A stretch of 64,000 bases of DNA, taken from positions 92,001 through 156,000 of the forward strand of contig NZ_FNWF01000002.1 of assembly GCF_900106515.1 (NCBI RefSeq), given 5' to 3'. The notes under the pieces are model-generated. The model saw only the letters and a list, made by a program, of their open reading frames with translations. It did not search any database and had not been told where the DNA came from. Position numbers and translations under genes: made by a program. Positions 8,320 through 15,715 of the stretch are shown here, one piece after another. Position 1 is the stretch's first letter. Every line of letters begins with the position of its first letter. This stretch comes from Peptoniphilus lacydonensis. GTDB lineage: Bacteria; Bacillota; Clostridia; Tissierellales; Peptoniphilaceae.

Positions 8320-8811
8320 TTAATCACCTAAAAATAATTATAACATAATTTTATAAGTTAGAAAATAAATTTTAGAACAAATGCACTAAACGTACATTTC
8401 ACTTAAAGATAAATTTGAATACAGATGGTATAATAAAATATATAATTTAACATTATTAAATAAGAACAACAATAGTTTTTAAGTTACAAAAGAATATTCA
8501 TAACATAATTTAATTTGAGTTTTGAGATTAAACTAAAAAATAATTTTTATGTTATAATTATATTACATTGAATAAATATTAATCTAATGTAATTTTATAA
8601 TTATTAAAATGATTAAGATACATGGATTAATTGTAGTTTTATAAAAATTACATAAAAAATAGTCACAAAATTATCATTTTGTGACTATTTTTGGACTTTA
8701 TATTTAAAATTTTATTTATAATGAACTCATCTCTTCTATCAACTATTGTTTAATTCATCAATTATATAAATTTATAATTACTAAATCATTAACTATAAAT
8801 TTTATTAGTTT
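8320..8811. other. Long AT-rich intergenic region
   Basis: About 490 bases without a supportable gene in either direction. It should hold the rqcH promoter (a TATAAT-like box lies just upstream of the rqcH ribosome site on the minus strand) and the terminator of the secreted-protein gene. The remainder is extremely AT-rich with repeated TATAACATAATT-like words. I see no tRNA, riboswitch or coding periodicity. Confidence 0.6.
8655..8692 (-). terminator. Strong bidirectional terminator hairpin
   Basis: Perfect 16-bp inverted repeat, arms 8655-8670 and 8677-8692 around a 6-base loop, with A-rich and T-rich ends so it can act in both directions. It lies about 120 bases beyond the stop of the minus-strand secreted-protein gene. 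Confidence 0.85.
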
Positions 8812-9450
8812 TTAATCAAATAATGAATTTGAATTATCTTTATTATTTTTTTCTTCTATCTTTTCTAATTTATTAGATACTTTATTTTTGTCATTATTTT
8901 TTATTTTTGAATCTCCAGAGGATTCCACGCTGTTTTCTTCGTGCCCATATCTAGCTCCTTTTGTTTTAAAAGATCCAGAGATATAAACAGAGTCATTTTT
9001 CCACTCTACATCAAGACCAAGAGTTTCAGAGATAAATCTTATTGGAACATAAGTCCTACCATCACATAATATAGCGGCAGAATCGAGATTTACAATTGAT
9101 TCTTGACCATTTTTATTAACTTTAGCTTTTGTAGAATCTATATCAAGCTCAACTAGTACATCTATTGCTCCTATTAAAATCCCTCTAGTATTTGATTGAT
9201 TTTTTTGATAAAAATTTATTTTTGCTCCTAAATTTTCAGAAATGTATCTTATTGGAACCATAACTCTATCAGTATTTTTGTCTAAATACGCTCTTCCCAT
9301 ATCTTCTGGTATAGACTGCAAAGAATTATTAATATATATATTTACATTTTGATCTAAAGCACTTTTTGGAAGTTTACCTGCTGCAAAAACAGATGTAGAT
9401 AGAACAACTGACATAATTCCTATTGACAATAATGATCTTAATTTTTTCAT
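8812..9450 (-). CDS. Secreted protein with copper-amine-oxidase-like stalk domains
   Basis: 212 residues. Signal peptide with an LSTSVFAA-type cleavage region near residue 24. Two repeated copper amine oxidase N-domain (stalk) motifs follow: VPIRYISENLGAK near 67 and VPIRFISETLGLD near 140. A lysine/asparagine-rich tail completes it. The domain is a common structural module of secreted clostridial proteins and does not imply oxidase activity; no catalytic domain is attached. ATG after AGGAGGAAAAA. The upstream recombinase gene ends 18 bases away, so they are probably co-transcribed. The function is unknown. Confidence 0.8.
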   Translation of the reverse strand: MKKLRSLLSIGIMSVVLSTSVFAAGKLPKSALDQNVNIYINNSLQSIPEDMGRAYLDKNTDRVMVPIRYISENLGAKINFYQKNQSNTRGILIGAIDVLVELDIDSTKAKVNKNGQESIVNLDSAAILCDGRTYVPIRFISETLGLDVEWKNDSVYISGSFKTKGARYGHEENSVESSGDSKIKNNDKNKVSNKLEKIEEKNNKDNSNSLFD

Positions 9451-9468
9451 TTTTTCCTCCTGATTTGA

Positions 9469-10440
9469 CTATTTATTATTTTCATCTTTAATATTTGCAA
9501 GTGGATTAGACTCTACCATTTTTTTCAATGATTTTTTATTCACATGAGTATAAATTTCAGTTGTATTGACAGACTCGTGTCCCAAAATTTCTTGAAGAGA
9601 CCTTATATCGGCATTGCCATATTCATATAAAAGTGTTGCCGCAGTATGCCTTAATTTGTGAGCAGAATATTTATTTGTATCAAGACCAGAATTTTTCATA
9701 TGTTTTTCAATCATATGCTGAATTGATCTATTGCTCATTCTCTGTTCTCTCATTGAAAGAAATAAAGCATCATCCTCAATTTGAGGTCTTAACTTCAAAT
9801 ATTCTTGAATTGCATATACTGAAGCCTCATTTAGATAAATTGTCCTCTCTTTATTACCTTTTCCTATTACTTTTAAAGTATTATCTTCTTTTAGATGTGA
9901 AATATTGATTCCTGAAAGTTCAGAAAGACGCATTCCGCAATTTAAAAATAAAGTAACTATTGCATAATCTCTTTTCTTATAAACTAATTTCATTTTAGAT
10001 TTTTCAATGGTTTTCAATAGATTTAAACTTTCATCTAAGGTTAAGTAAACTGGAAGTGTCTTTTCAATTTTTGGCATGTCAATATCTATAATTGGATTTT
10101 TCTTTATAACTTCAATCTTTGAATATAAATAATTATAAAAACTTCTAACAGAAGATATTTTTCTAAATTTAGATCTATTGGAAATTTTTCGTTCTCTTTC
10201 CAAAAAAGCATTGTAAGCATAAATATCTTGTTTAGTTACACTTTCTAAAATCTCTGGAGTAATATCTTCAACAGGTATATCATCAAAATTTTCTATTCCT
10301 TCTGCAAGATTTTTTCTTCTTTTTATAAATCTTACGAAAATTCTAAGATCATAATAATATTCTCTAATTGTATTATCAGAAGAGCCTTTGGTAGCTTTCA
10401 TATAGTCTAAAAAATCGTCTATTAAATTCGAATTAATCAA
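9469..10440 (-). CDS. XerC/XerD-type tyrosine recombinase
   Basis: 323-residue site-specific recombinase with a SAM-like N-terminal core-binding domain (about 1-105) and a catalytic domain. The active-site set is complete: R171 (CGMRLSEL), a lysine in GKGNKER near 194, H261-x2-R264 (HKLRHTAAT), H288 (LGHES) and Y297 (IYTH). Size and motifs fit chromosome-dimer-resolution Xer proteins better than phage integrases, and no attachment repeats or phage genes flank it. TTG start after GGAGGTGA. It lies between rny and a secreted-protein gene. Whether it is the cell's XerC, XerD or the single Xer cannot be told here. Confidence 0.85.
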   Translation of the reverse strand: MINSNLIDDFLDYMKATKGSSDNTIREYYYDLRIFVRFIKRRKNLAEGIENFDDIPVEDITPEILESVTKQDIYAYNAFLERERKISNRSKFRKISSVRSFYNYLYSKIEVIKKNPIIDIDMPKIEKTLPVYLTLDESLNLLKTIEKSKMKLVYKKRDYAIVTLFLNCGMRLSELSGINISHLKEDNTLKVIGKGNKERTIYLNEASVYAIQEYLKLRPQIEDDALFLSMREQRMSNRSIQHMIEKHMKNSGLDTNKYSAHKLRHTAATLLYEYGNADIRSLQEILGHESVNTTEIYTHVNKKSLKKMVESNPLANIKDENNK

Positions 10441-10465
10441 ATTTTATCACCTCCAAATACAAAAC

Positions 10466-10486
10466 AAAAACCTGACAAATGTCAGG
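10466..10486 (-). terminator. Intrinsic terminator of rny
   Basis: 7-bp stem CCTGACA (10471-10477)/TGTCAGG (10480-10486) followed on the minus strand by a T run. It sits directly after the rny stop and within 30 bases of the recombinase start. Confidence 0.85.
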
Positions 10487-10492
10487 CTTTCT

Positions 10493-12028
10493 TTATTTAG
10501 CGTATTCAACTGCTCTAGTTTCTCTTATGACATTGACTTTAATTTGTCCAGGGAAATCTAGCTCAGATTCTATTCTTTTTACAACTTCTCTAGCAGTAAT
10601 AGTAATTTCTGCCTCAGAGATTTTTTCAGGTTTTACTATTATTCGAATTTCTCGACCAGCTTGAACAGCATAAGAATTTTCAATTCCTTCAAATTCATTC
10701 GCAATTTCTTCAAGCTTTTCAAGCCTTTGAATATAAGATTCAACAGTTTCTCGTCTAGCTCCTGGTCTTGCAGCAGAAATAGCATCAGCTGCTTGAACTA
10801 GTACAGATTCTACACAATTAGGCTCTACATCTCCATGGTGAGATTCTATTGCATTAATTACATATTCAGATTCATGATATTTTCTTGCAATTTCAACTCC
10901 TATATCTACATGAGGAGCATCAAGATTTCTATCAATTGATTTTCCTAAATCGTGAAGAAGACCGCCTCTTTTAGCAAGCTTAACATCAGCTCCAATTTCG
11001 CTAGCTAAAATTCCAGCAATTTCAGAAACTTCGACAGAGTGTTTAAGATTATTTTGTCCGTAACTTGTCCTATATTTAAGTCTTCCAAGATATTTAATAA
11101 TTTCTGGATGAAGTCCATGCACGCCAGCATCATAAGCTGCTTGTTCTCCTGACTCTTTGATAATTGTTTCAACTTCATTTCTTGCTTTTTCAACAGTTTC
11201 CTCTATCTTAGTAGGATGAATCCTTCCATCATTTACTAATTTTTCAAGAGCCACTCTTGCAATTTCTCTTCTAATTGGATCAAAACAAGATAAAACCACA
11301 GCCTCTGGAGTGTCATCTATAATAAGATCAACTCCAGTTATTGATTCAATTGCTCTAATATTTCTACCCTCTCTGCCAATAATCCTTCCTTTCATCTCAT
11401 CATTTGGAAGACTAACAACGGCGACAGTAGACTCAGCAACTTGATCAGCTGCACATCTTTGAATAGCTTGTGCAATTATATTTCTTGCATATTTTCCAGA
11501 TTCTTCTCTTATCCTATTTTCATTTTCTTTAATAATAAGTGCTGACTCATTTGTGATTTCTTTTTTCAGTTCGCTAAGTAAGATTTCTTTACCTTCATCT
11601 TTAGTAAGACCGGCAACTCTTTGAAGTTCTTCTTCTCTCTTTTTAATAAGTTCATCAGCTTGATCTTCTTTTTCTCTTAAGCCTTCCAATTTCTTATTAA
11701 GTTTTTCATCTTTTCGTTCAACTTGATTTGATTTTTTATCAAGTGACTTTTCTTTAGATAAAATCCGATTTTCTAATTCTTTGATTTCTGCTCTTCTAAT
11801 TTTAGCTTCATTTTCTTGTTCAGATCTTAACTTTTGAATTTCTTCCTTAGCTTCTACAAGTAAAAGTTTCTTTTGTGTTTGAGCTTGATTTTCAGCATCA
11901 TAAATCATTTTCTTAGATAATTCTTCAGCATTTTTTATTTTTCCTTCAGAAATATATTTTCTAATGGCATAACCACATGCTACACCAATAATACCAATAA
12001 TAATAGATATTAAAGTACTAAAACCCAT
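10493..12028 (-). CDS. rny: Ribonuclease Y
   Basis: Membrane-anchored endoribonuclease that initiates mRNA decay, 511 residues, the normal length. N-terminal transmembrane helix (about 2-22), a long charged coiled coil (about 25-195), a KH domain around 205-270 ([15 protein letters not shown]), then an HD domain ([10 protein letters not shown] and [10 protein letters not shown] near 350). ATG preceded by AGGAGG. It is transcribed alone from a strong promoter and closed by a strong terminator. In many clostridia rny follows recA directly; here the SbcCD-like genes, yerC, rqcH and others lie between. Confidence 0.97.
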   Translation of the reverse strand: MGFSTLISIIIGIIGVACGYAIRKYISEGKIKNAEELSKKMIYDAENQAQTQKKLLLVEAKEEIQKLRSEQENEAKIRRAEIKELENRILSKEKSLDKKSNQVERKDEKLNKKLEGLREKEDQADELIKKREEELQRVAGLTKDEGKEILLSELKKEITNESALIIKENENRIREESGKYARNIIAQAIQRCAADQVAESTVAVVSLPNDEMKGRIIGREGRNIRAIESITGVDLIIDDTPEAVVLSCFDPIRREIARVALEKLVNDGRIHPTKIEETVEKARNEVETIIKESGEQAAYDAGVHGLHPEIIKYLGRLKYRTSYGQNNLKHSVEVSEIAGILASEIGADVKLAKRGGLLHDLGKSIDRNLDAPHVDIGVEIARKYHESEYVINAIESHHGDVEPNCVESVLVQAADAISAARPGARRETVESYIQRLEKLEEIANEFEGIENSYAVQAGREIRIIVKPEKISEAEITITAREVVKRIESELDFPGQIKVNVIRETRAVEYAK

Positions 12029-12097
12029 TCATACACACCTCCTATTTAGTTTTCATGTTTCAATTTAAAATCATATTTAGGCATAAGCCTTAAAATA

Positions 12098-12126
12098 ATT
12101 GTATATCTTTTAAAAGAATAAGTCAA
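12098..12126 (-). promoter_or_regulatory. Promoter of rny
   Basis: On the minus strand: TTGACT (12121-12126), 17-bp spacer, TACAAT (12098-12103), about 70 bases upstream of the rny start. Confidence 0.75.
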
Positions 12127-12151
12127 ACAGAAAGATGTGTGTAACTATAAT

Positions 12152-12448
12152 CTATTTATTTTCATAAATAGGTATTGCTATTTTATACCCAGGCTTTAAT
12201 TCATAAGAAGTTATATTATTTAATTTTTCAATTTCCATTACAAAGTTCATTTTATTGTTATATTCATATCTATCAGATATAGTCCAAAGTGTATCTCCTT
12301 TTTTTACAGTATAAACATCATAAGTTAAATTAGAATCATCTAAATAATTCATATATTCTGAATCTATAACCATTAAGCCTGAATTAAATATAAATATTAA
12401 CAATAAAAATAACAAAACTTTTTTCTTTTTGATAATAATTTTTTTCAT
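12152..12448 (-). CDS. yneA: YneA-like SOS cell-division inhibitor (LysM protein)
   Basis: 98-residue membrane-anchored LysM protein: short basic N-terminus, one hydrophobic helix (about 11-28), then a LysM domain (YTVKKGDTLWTIS near residue 46). The small size, architecture and divergent position next to lexA match YneA, which delays septation during SOS in bacilli. Its minus-strand promoter (TTGACA-17-TAACAT) contains one AAC-N4-GTT operator in the spacer and another over the -10, so it should be tightly LexA-repressed. The YneA name rests on context and architecture, not on close similarity. Confidence 0.8.
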   Translation of the reverse strand: MKKIIIKKKKVLLFLLLIFIFNSGLMVIDSEYMNYLDDSNLTYDVYTVKKGDTLWTISDRYEYNNKMNFVMEIEKLNNITSYELKPGYKIAIPIYENK

Positions 12449-12478
12449 AAAATCTCCTCAATAAAAATATTTTGTTTT

Positions 12479-12594
12479 AACTAAAGTTTAAACCTTTATT
12501 TCGAACAAAAGTATCAAATAACAGTTCTAAACAAATGTTACAACTTTAGTTCTATTTTGTCAATAGCTCATTTTTATTTATTTAAACTTTAGTT
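12479..12594. promoter_or_regulatory. Cluster of five putative LexA (SOS) boxes
   Basis: Five dyads of form AAC-N4-GTT lie in 116 bases between yneA and lexA: AACTAAAGTT (12479-12488), AACAAAAGTA inside CGAACAAAAGTATC (12504-12513, last base off), AACAAATGTT (12530-12539), AACTTTAGTT (12542-12551) and AACTTTAGTT (12585-12594). The second and third resemble the Bacillus DinR/LexA box CGAACRNRYGTTYC. Three overlap promoter elements of yneA or lexA. Assignment to LexA is inference from position and dyad form. Confidence 0.7.
12535..12563 (-). promoter_or_regulatory. Promoter of yneA
   Basis: Minus-strand TTGACA (12558-12563), 17-bp spacer, TAACAT (12535-12540). The operator at 12542-12551 fills the spacer and the one at 12530-12539 covers the -10, an ideal repressible SOS layout. 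Confidence 0.75.
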
Positions 12595-12622
12595 TGAAAT
12601 ACCTGTTTAAATGTGATATTAT
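12594..12622 (+). promoter_or_regulatory. Promoter of lexA
   Basis: TTGAAA (12594-12599), 17-bp spacer ending in an extended -10 TGA, then TATTAT (12617-12622), 28 bases before the lexA start. The operator 12585-12594 abuts and overlaps the -35, consistent with autoregulation. Confidence 0.72.
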
Positions 12623-12650
12623 TATATTAATATAAATAAGGAGGAAATCT

Positions 12651-13271
12651 ATGTACGAAGATTTAAACCAAAGAGAACTTGAAATTTTATTTTTTATTAA
12701 GAGATTTATTGAATCAAAATCCTATCCCCCAACTGTTCGTGAAATTTGTTCAGGATGTAATATTAAATCTACTTCTACTGTTTATTATGCTCTTGAAAAG
12801 CTTGAAAGTACAAATTATATAAAAAAAGATGCTTCAAAAACTAGAGCTATTGAAATAGTTCCTCAAGATGATGACATTTTAATGTTAAAGAAAAAAACTG
12901 TTGATGTTCCCATAGTAGGAAAAGTTACAGCTGGTGCACCTATATTGGCAGTTCAAAATATTGAAGATACAATGCCTCTTCCTATTGAATTTGCAACAGA
13001 TAAAGAATTATTTATTTTAAAGGTTTCTGGGGAAAGCATGATTAATGCAGGAATTTTTGATGGAGATTATGTAATAATTGAAAAATGTAATTCTGCGAGA
13101 AATGGAGAAAAAGTTTTAGCTTTAATAGATGATGAAGCAACTATTAAAACATATTATAAGGAAAAGAATAGATTTAGATTGCAACCTGAAAATGATTCAA
13201 TGGAGCCTCTTTATTTTGATAAAATTGATATATTAGGAAAAATTGTTGGACTTTACAGAAAAATAAATTAA
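12651..13271 (+). CDS. lexA: SOS repressor LexA
   Basis: 206-residue repressor that cleaves itself when RecA filaments form. Winged-helix DNA-binding domain at 1-65 (PPTVREI...STSTVYYALEKL), hinge, then the S24 autoprotease domain. All key residues are present: cleavage site A94-G95 (KVTAGAP), nucleophile S129 (SGESM) and general base K166 (DEATIK). ATG after AAGGAGGAAATCT. Divergent from yneA, as in bacilli, with putative operators between them. A terminator starts at the last base of its stop codon. Confidence 0.97.
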   Translation: MYEDLNQRELEILFFIKRFIESKSYPPTVREICSGCNIKSTSTVYYALEKLESTNYIKKDASKTRAIEIVPQDDDILMLKKKTVDVPIVGKVTAGAPILAVQNIEDTMPLPIEFATDKELFILKVSGESMINAGIFDGDYVIIEKCNSARNGEKVLALIDDEATIKTYYKEKNRFRLQPENDSMEPLYFDKIDILGKIVGLYRKIN

Positions 13272-13310
13272 AAAATAACCTTGCTGTTATGATACAGTAA
13301 GGTTATTTTT
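13271..13310 (+). terminator. Terminator of lexA
   Basis: Arms 13271-13286 and 13295-13310 pair over 16 positions with one G-T mismatch, 8-base loop, T-rich right end. The hairpin begins at the final base of the lexA stop and may also stop transcription from the minus strand. Confidence 0.82.
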
Positions 13311-13335
13311 TTATACATTTTTATATTATTCAATT

Positions 13336-13374
13336 AAATTTAGTAATCAAAATGAAAATAAAAATACTAAATTT
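13336..13374. repeat. A/T inverted repeat 3' of the PLP-enzyme gene
   Basis: 10-bp arms AAATTTAGTA (13336-13345) and TACTAAATTT (13365-13374), 19-base spacer, no good T run after it on either strand. It could be a weak terminator for the gene ending at 13422 or chance in AT-rich DNA. Confidence 0.35.
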
Positions 13375-13421
13375 GACTTAATTTTAGAATATGAGAAACC
13401 AACAAAAACATTTTAACACTA

Positions 13422-14708
13422 TTAAATTACAATTAAATTTTCTTTATCAAGGGCATTTAATAAATGAATTAGTGCAAATTTAATATGATAGTAAGAGAGT
13501 CCTCCTTGAAAGTAAACATAATAAGGTTCTCTCATTGGCCCATCTGCTGAAAGTTCAATTGATGATCCTTCTATAAAGTCTCCTGCTGCCATTATTACTT
13601 TGTCATCATATCCTGGCATATCCCAAGGCATTGGTGTAAATTCTGAATCAACAGGAGAAGAAAATTGAATATATTTGCAAAAAGTTTCTAGTATATCTGG
13701 ATTTTTAAGTTCAATTGCAGTTACAATATCACTTCTTTTATCCACACTTGATGGAATTGTCTTAAATCCTAATTCTTCAAAACATTTTGAAAAAAGTGTG
13801 GCTCCCCTTAATGCATCTTCAACAATTTTTGGCGACATAAATAATCCTTGAAGTATTTGTCTAGTCATTCCAAAGGTAAGTCCACAGTCCTTGCCTATTC
13901 CTGGTGCAGTTAAAATATTTGCAGCACGATTTACAAATTTAGATTTTCCAGTTATATATCCTCCTGTGTATGCAATTCCACCACCTGGATTCTTTATAAG
14001 TGATCCTGCCATTAAATCTATTCCAATTTCACTTGGTTCTATTAACTCTGTAAACTCTCCATAACAGTTATCTACAAAAATTTTTATATTTCTATTTATT
14101 TTTTTAACTTCATCTACAGCCTCTTTAAGTTCATCAACTGTAAAAGCTCTTCTATTTGAATATCCAGTTGATCTTTGCATTATTACAAGAGTTGTATTTT
14201 CTCTTATATAATTTCTAATATTTTTTACATCAATCTTATTATTTAAAAGAGGCACTTCAGAATATTCATAACCTCTATTAATAAGCGAATCAGGATTATC
14301 TCCACGAAGACCGATTACTTTTTGAAGTGTATCGTAAGGAGTTGATGTGACAGATAAAAAATGATCACCTGGATTTAAAATTGATTTAATTGCAATTGTT
14401 ATAGCGTGAGTTCCTGAAACTATATTTGATCTTACTAAGCTATCTTCAGTTTTGAAAATTTTCGTATAAATACTTTCGACTTTATCTCTTCCAACATCTC
14501 CATAGCCATAACCAGTAGTCCAATTAAAATCTGTAGACTTTAATTTTTCAGCTTGCATAGCTTTTAAAACTTTAACTTGATTGTACTGAGCAATGTCACT
14601 AAATTTTTTGAAATCTTTTCGAAGTTTTTCTTCATTTTTATTTACAAAATTTATTATCTTTTCATCTATATTGTATTCGTTTTTAAATAAATTATTATAT
14701 ATTGTCAA
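13422..14708 (-). CDS. Methionine gamma-lyase/YnbB family PLP-dependent enzyme (aluminium-resistance family)
   Basis: 428-residue fold-type I PLP enzyme of the COG4100 family (YnbB in bacilli), related to cystathionine/methionine lyases. The PLP lysine is probably in GSLIKNPGGG near residue 228, after the DNCYGE segment that carries the cofactor-contacting Asp. The hallmark ELSADGPMREPY is near the C-terminus. The true reaction is not established for the family. TTG start after GGGAGATAAAA. It follows miaA, as ynbB does in bacilli, but with no hfq or hflX between. Transcribed alone, since a terminator closes the miaA operon upstream. Confidence 0.87.
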   Translation of the reverse strand: MTIYNNLFKNEYNIDEKIINFVNKNEEKLRKDFKKFSDIAQYNQVKVLKAMQAEKLKSTDFNWTTGYGYGDVGRDKVESIYTKIFKTEDSLVRSNIVSGTHAITIAIKSILNPGDHFLSVTSTPYDTLQKVIGLRGDNPDSLINRGYEYSEVPLLNNKIDVKNIRNYIRENTTLVIMQRSTGYSNRRAFTVDELKEAVDEVKKINRNIKIFVDNCYGEFTELIEPSEIGIDLMAGSLIKNPGGGIAYTGGYITGKSKFVNRAANILTAPGIGKDCGLTFGMTRQILQGLFMSPKIVEDALRGATLFSKCFEELGFKTIPSSVDKRSDIVTAIELKNPDILETFCKYIQFSSPVDSEFTPMPWDMPGYDDKVIMAAGDFIEGSSIELSADGPMREPYYVYFQGGLSYYHIKFALIHLLNALDKENLIVI

Positions 14709-14768
14709 TTTTATCTCCCATTTATTATTTTTATTTTATTTTAATATTAATAAGCACTTAGTGCAATG

Positions 14769-14790
14769 AAAAAAGACGACGAAGTCGCCT
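14769..14790 (-). terminator. Terminator of the miaB-mutS-mutL-miaA operon
   Basis: Minus-strand stem AGGCGAC/GTCGTCT (arms 14784-14790 and 14774-14780, one G-U pair, TTC loop) followed by a run of T, 13 bases after the miaA stop. Confidence 0.8.
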
Positions 14791-14802
14791 AATTAAATGT
14801 TT

Positions 14803-15714
14803 TTAATTTTCTAATTTAGATTCTATATATTCTTCTAATAATTTTAAAATATTCTCAGATTCTCTGTCAAACCACTTTATTCTGTCATCTCGTCTAAACC
14901 AAGTTAGTTGTCTTTTTGCATAGTGTCTTGAATTTTTCTTTATTAATTCAATCATTTCATCATAGGAAATCTTACCATCTAAATACCAAATAACTTCTTT
15001 ATATCCAATAGCTTTAAGCGATTGTGAGTTTTTATCAAGTCCCTTTTCAATTAAACTTTTCACTTCTTTCACAAGACCCTTATCTATCATCAAATCAACT
15101 CTATTATTTATCTTTTCATAAAGTTTATCTCTATCCATATTAAGTCCAATGTAAGTTAAGTTATAATCATCATTTTCCTCTCTAAATTTATCTTCTTTTT
15201 TATTTCCATTTTTTAAAATTTCAAGAGCTCTAATTATTCTTTGACCATTGTTTTTATGGATTTTTTTTGCCATACCTTCGTCAATTTCAAAAAGCTTATT
15301 ATATAAAACTTCACTACCATTTTTCTCTAATAAGTGATTTAACTTAATTCTATATTCATAATCTGGCTCAGTCTCTGTAAAGTTTAAATTATAAACAATT
15401 GAATTTATATAAAGTCCAGTTCCTCCAACTAAGAATGGTATCTTTCCTCTTGTATTAATATTACTAATAATTTTTTTTGTTTCTTTTTTGAAATCAGCAA
15501 CAGAAAATTTATCTTCTGGATCAATTATATCTATCATGTGATGAGGTATATCCGTTTTATTCAAATCAATTTTCGCTGTTCCAATATTTAATTTTTTATA
15601 AATTTGCATAGAATCTGCTGAAATAATCTCTCCATTATATTTTTTCGCAAGTTCAAGTGACAATTCAGTTTTCCCAATTCCAGTGGGGCCTGTTATTATT
15701 ACTAAATTTTCCAT
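14803..15714 (-). CDS. miaA: tRNA dimethylallyltransferase MiaA
   Basis: Adds a dimethylallyl group to A37 of tRNAs reading UNN codons; MiaB then methylthiolates the product. 303 residues with P-loop GPTGIGKT at 8-15, the DSMQIYK segment, and HHMIDIIDP near 60. LVGGTGLY is near 100 and the C-terminal SRHYAKRQLTWFR motif is intact. It lies one base after mutL's stop, with GAGGGAATAAA as ribosome site, and is the last gene of the miaB-mutS-mutL-miaA operon. Having both i6A enzymes flank the mismatch-repair pair is a common clostridial order. Confidence 0.97.
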   Translation of the reverse strand: MENLVIITGPTGIGKTELSLELAKKYNGEIISADSMQIYKKLNIGTAKIDLNKTDIPHHMIDIIDPEDKFSVADFKKETKKIISNINTRGKIPFLVGGTGLYINSIVYNLNFTETEPDYEYRIKLNHLLEKNGSEVLYNKLFEIDEGMAKKIHKNNGQRIIRALEILKNGNKKEDKFREENDDYNLTYIGLNMDRDKLYEKINNRVDLMIDKGLVKEVKSLIEKGLDKNSQSLKAIGYKEVIWYLDGKISYDEMIELIKKNSRHYAKRQLTWFRRDDRIKWFDRESENILKLLEEYIESKLEN

Positions 15715-15715
15715 T

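Noticed and set aside
8374-8394. LexA box upstream of rqcH (GAACAAATGCAC)
   Set aside because: The second half-site is missing; the core AAC-N4-GTT is not met.
8468-8477. AACAATAGTT as an SOS operator
   Set aside because: It fits AAC-N4-GTT but is isolated in a gap and not placed on a clear promoter; single matches are expected by chance in this AT-rich sequence.
8812-9450. Copper amine oxidase enzyme
   Set aside because: Only the N-terminal stalk-type repeats are present; there is no catalytic domain or topaquinone site.
9469-10440. Integrase of a phage or integrative element
   Set aside because: The protein has Xer-like size and motifs, and neither side shows att-like direct repeats, phage genes, tRNA genes or excisionase. 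Flanking genes are housekeeping.
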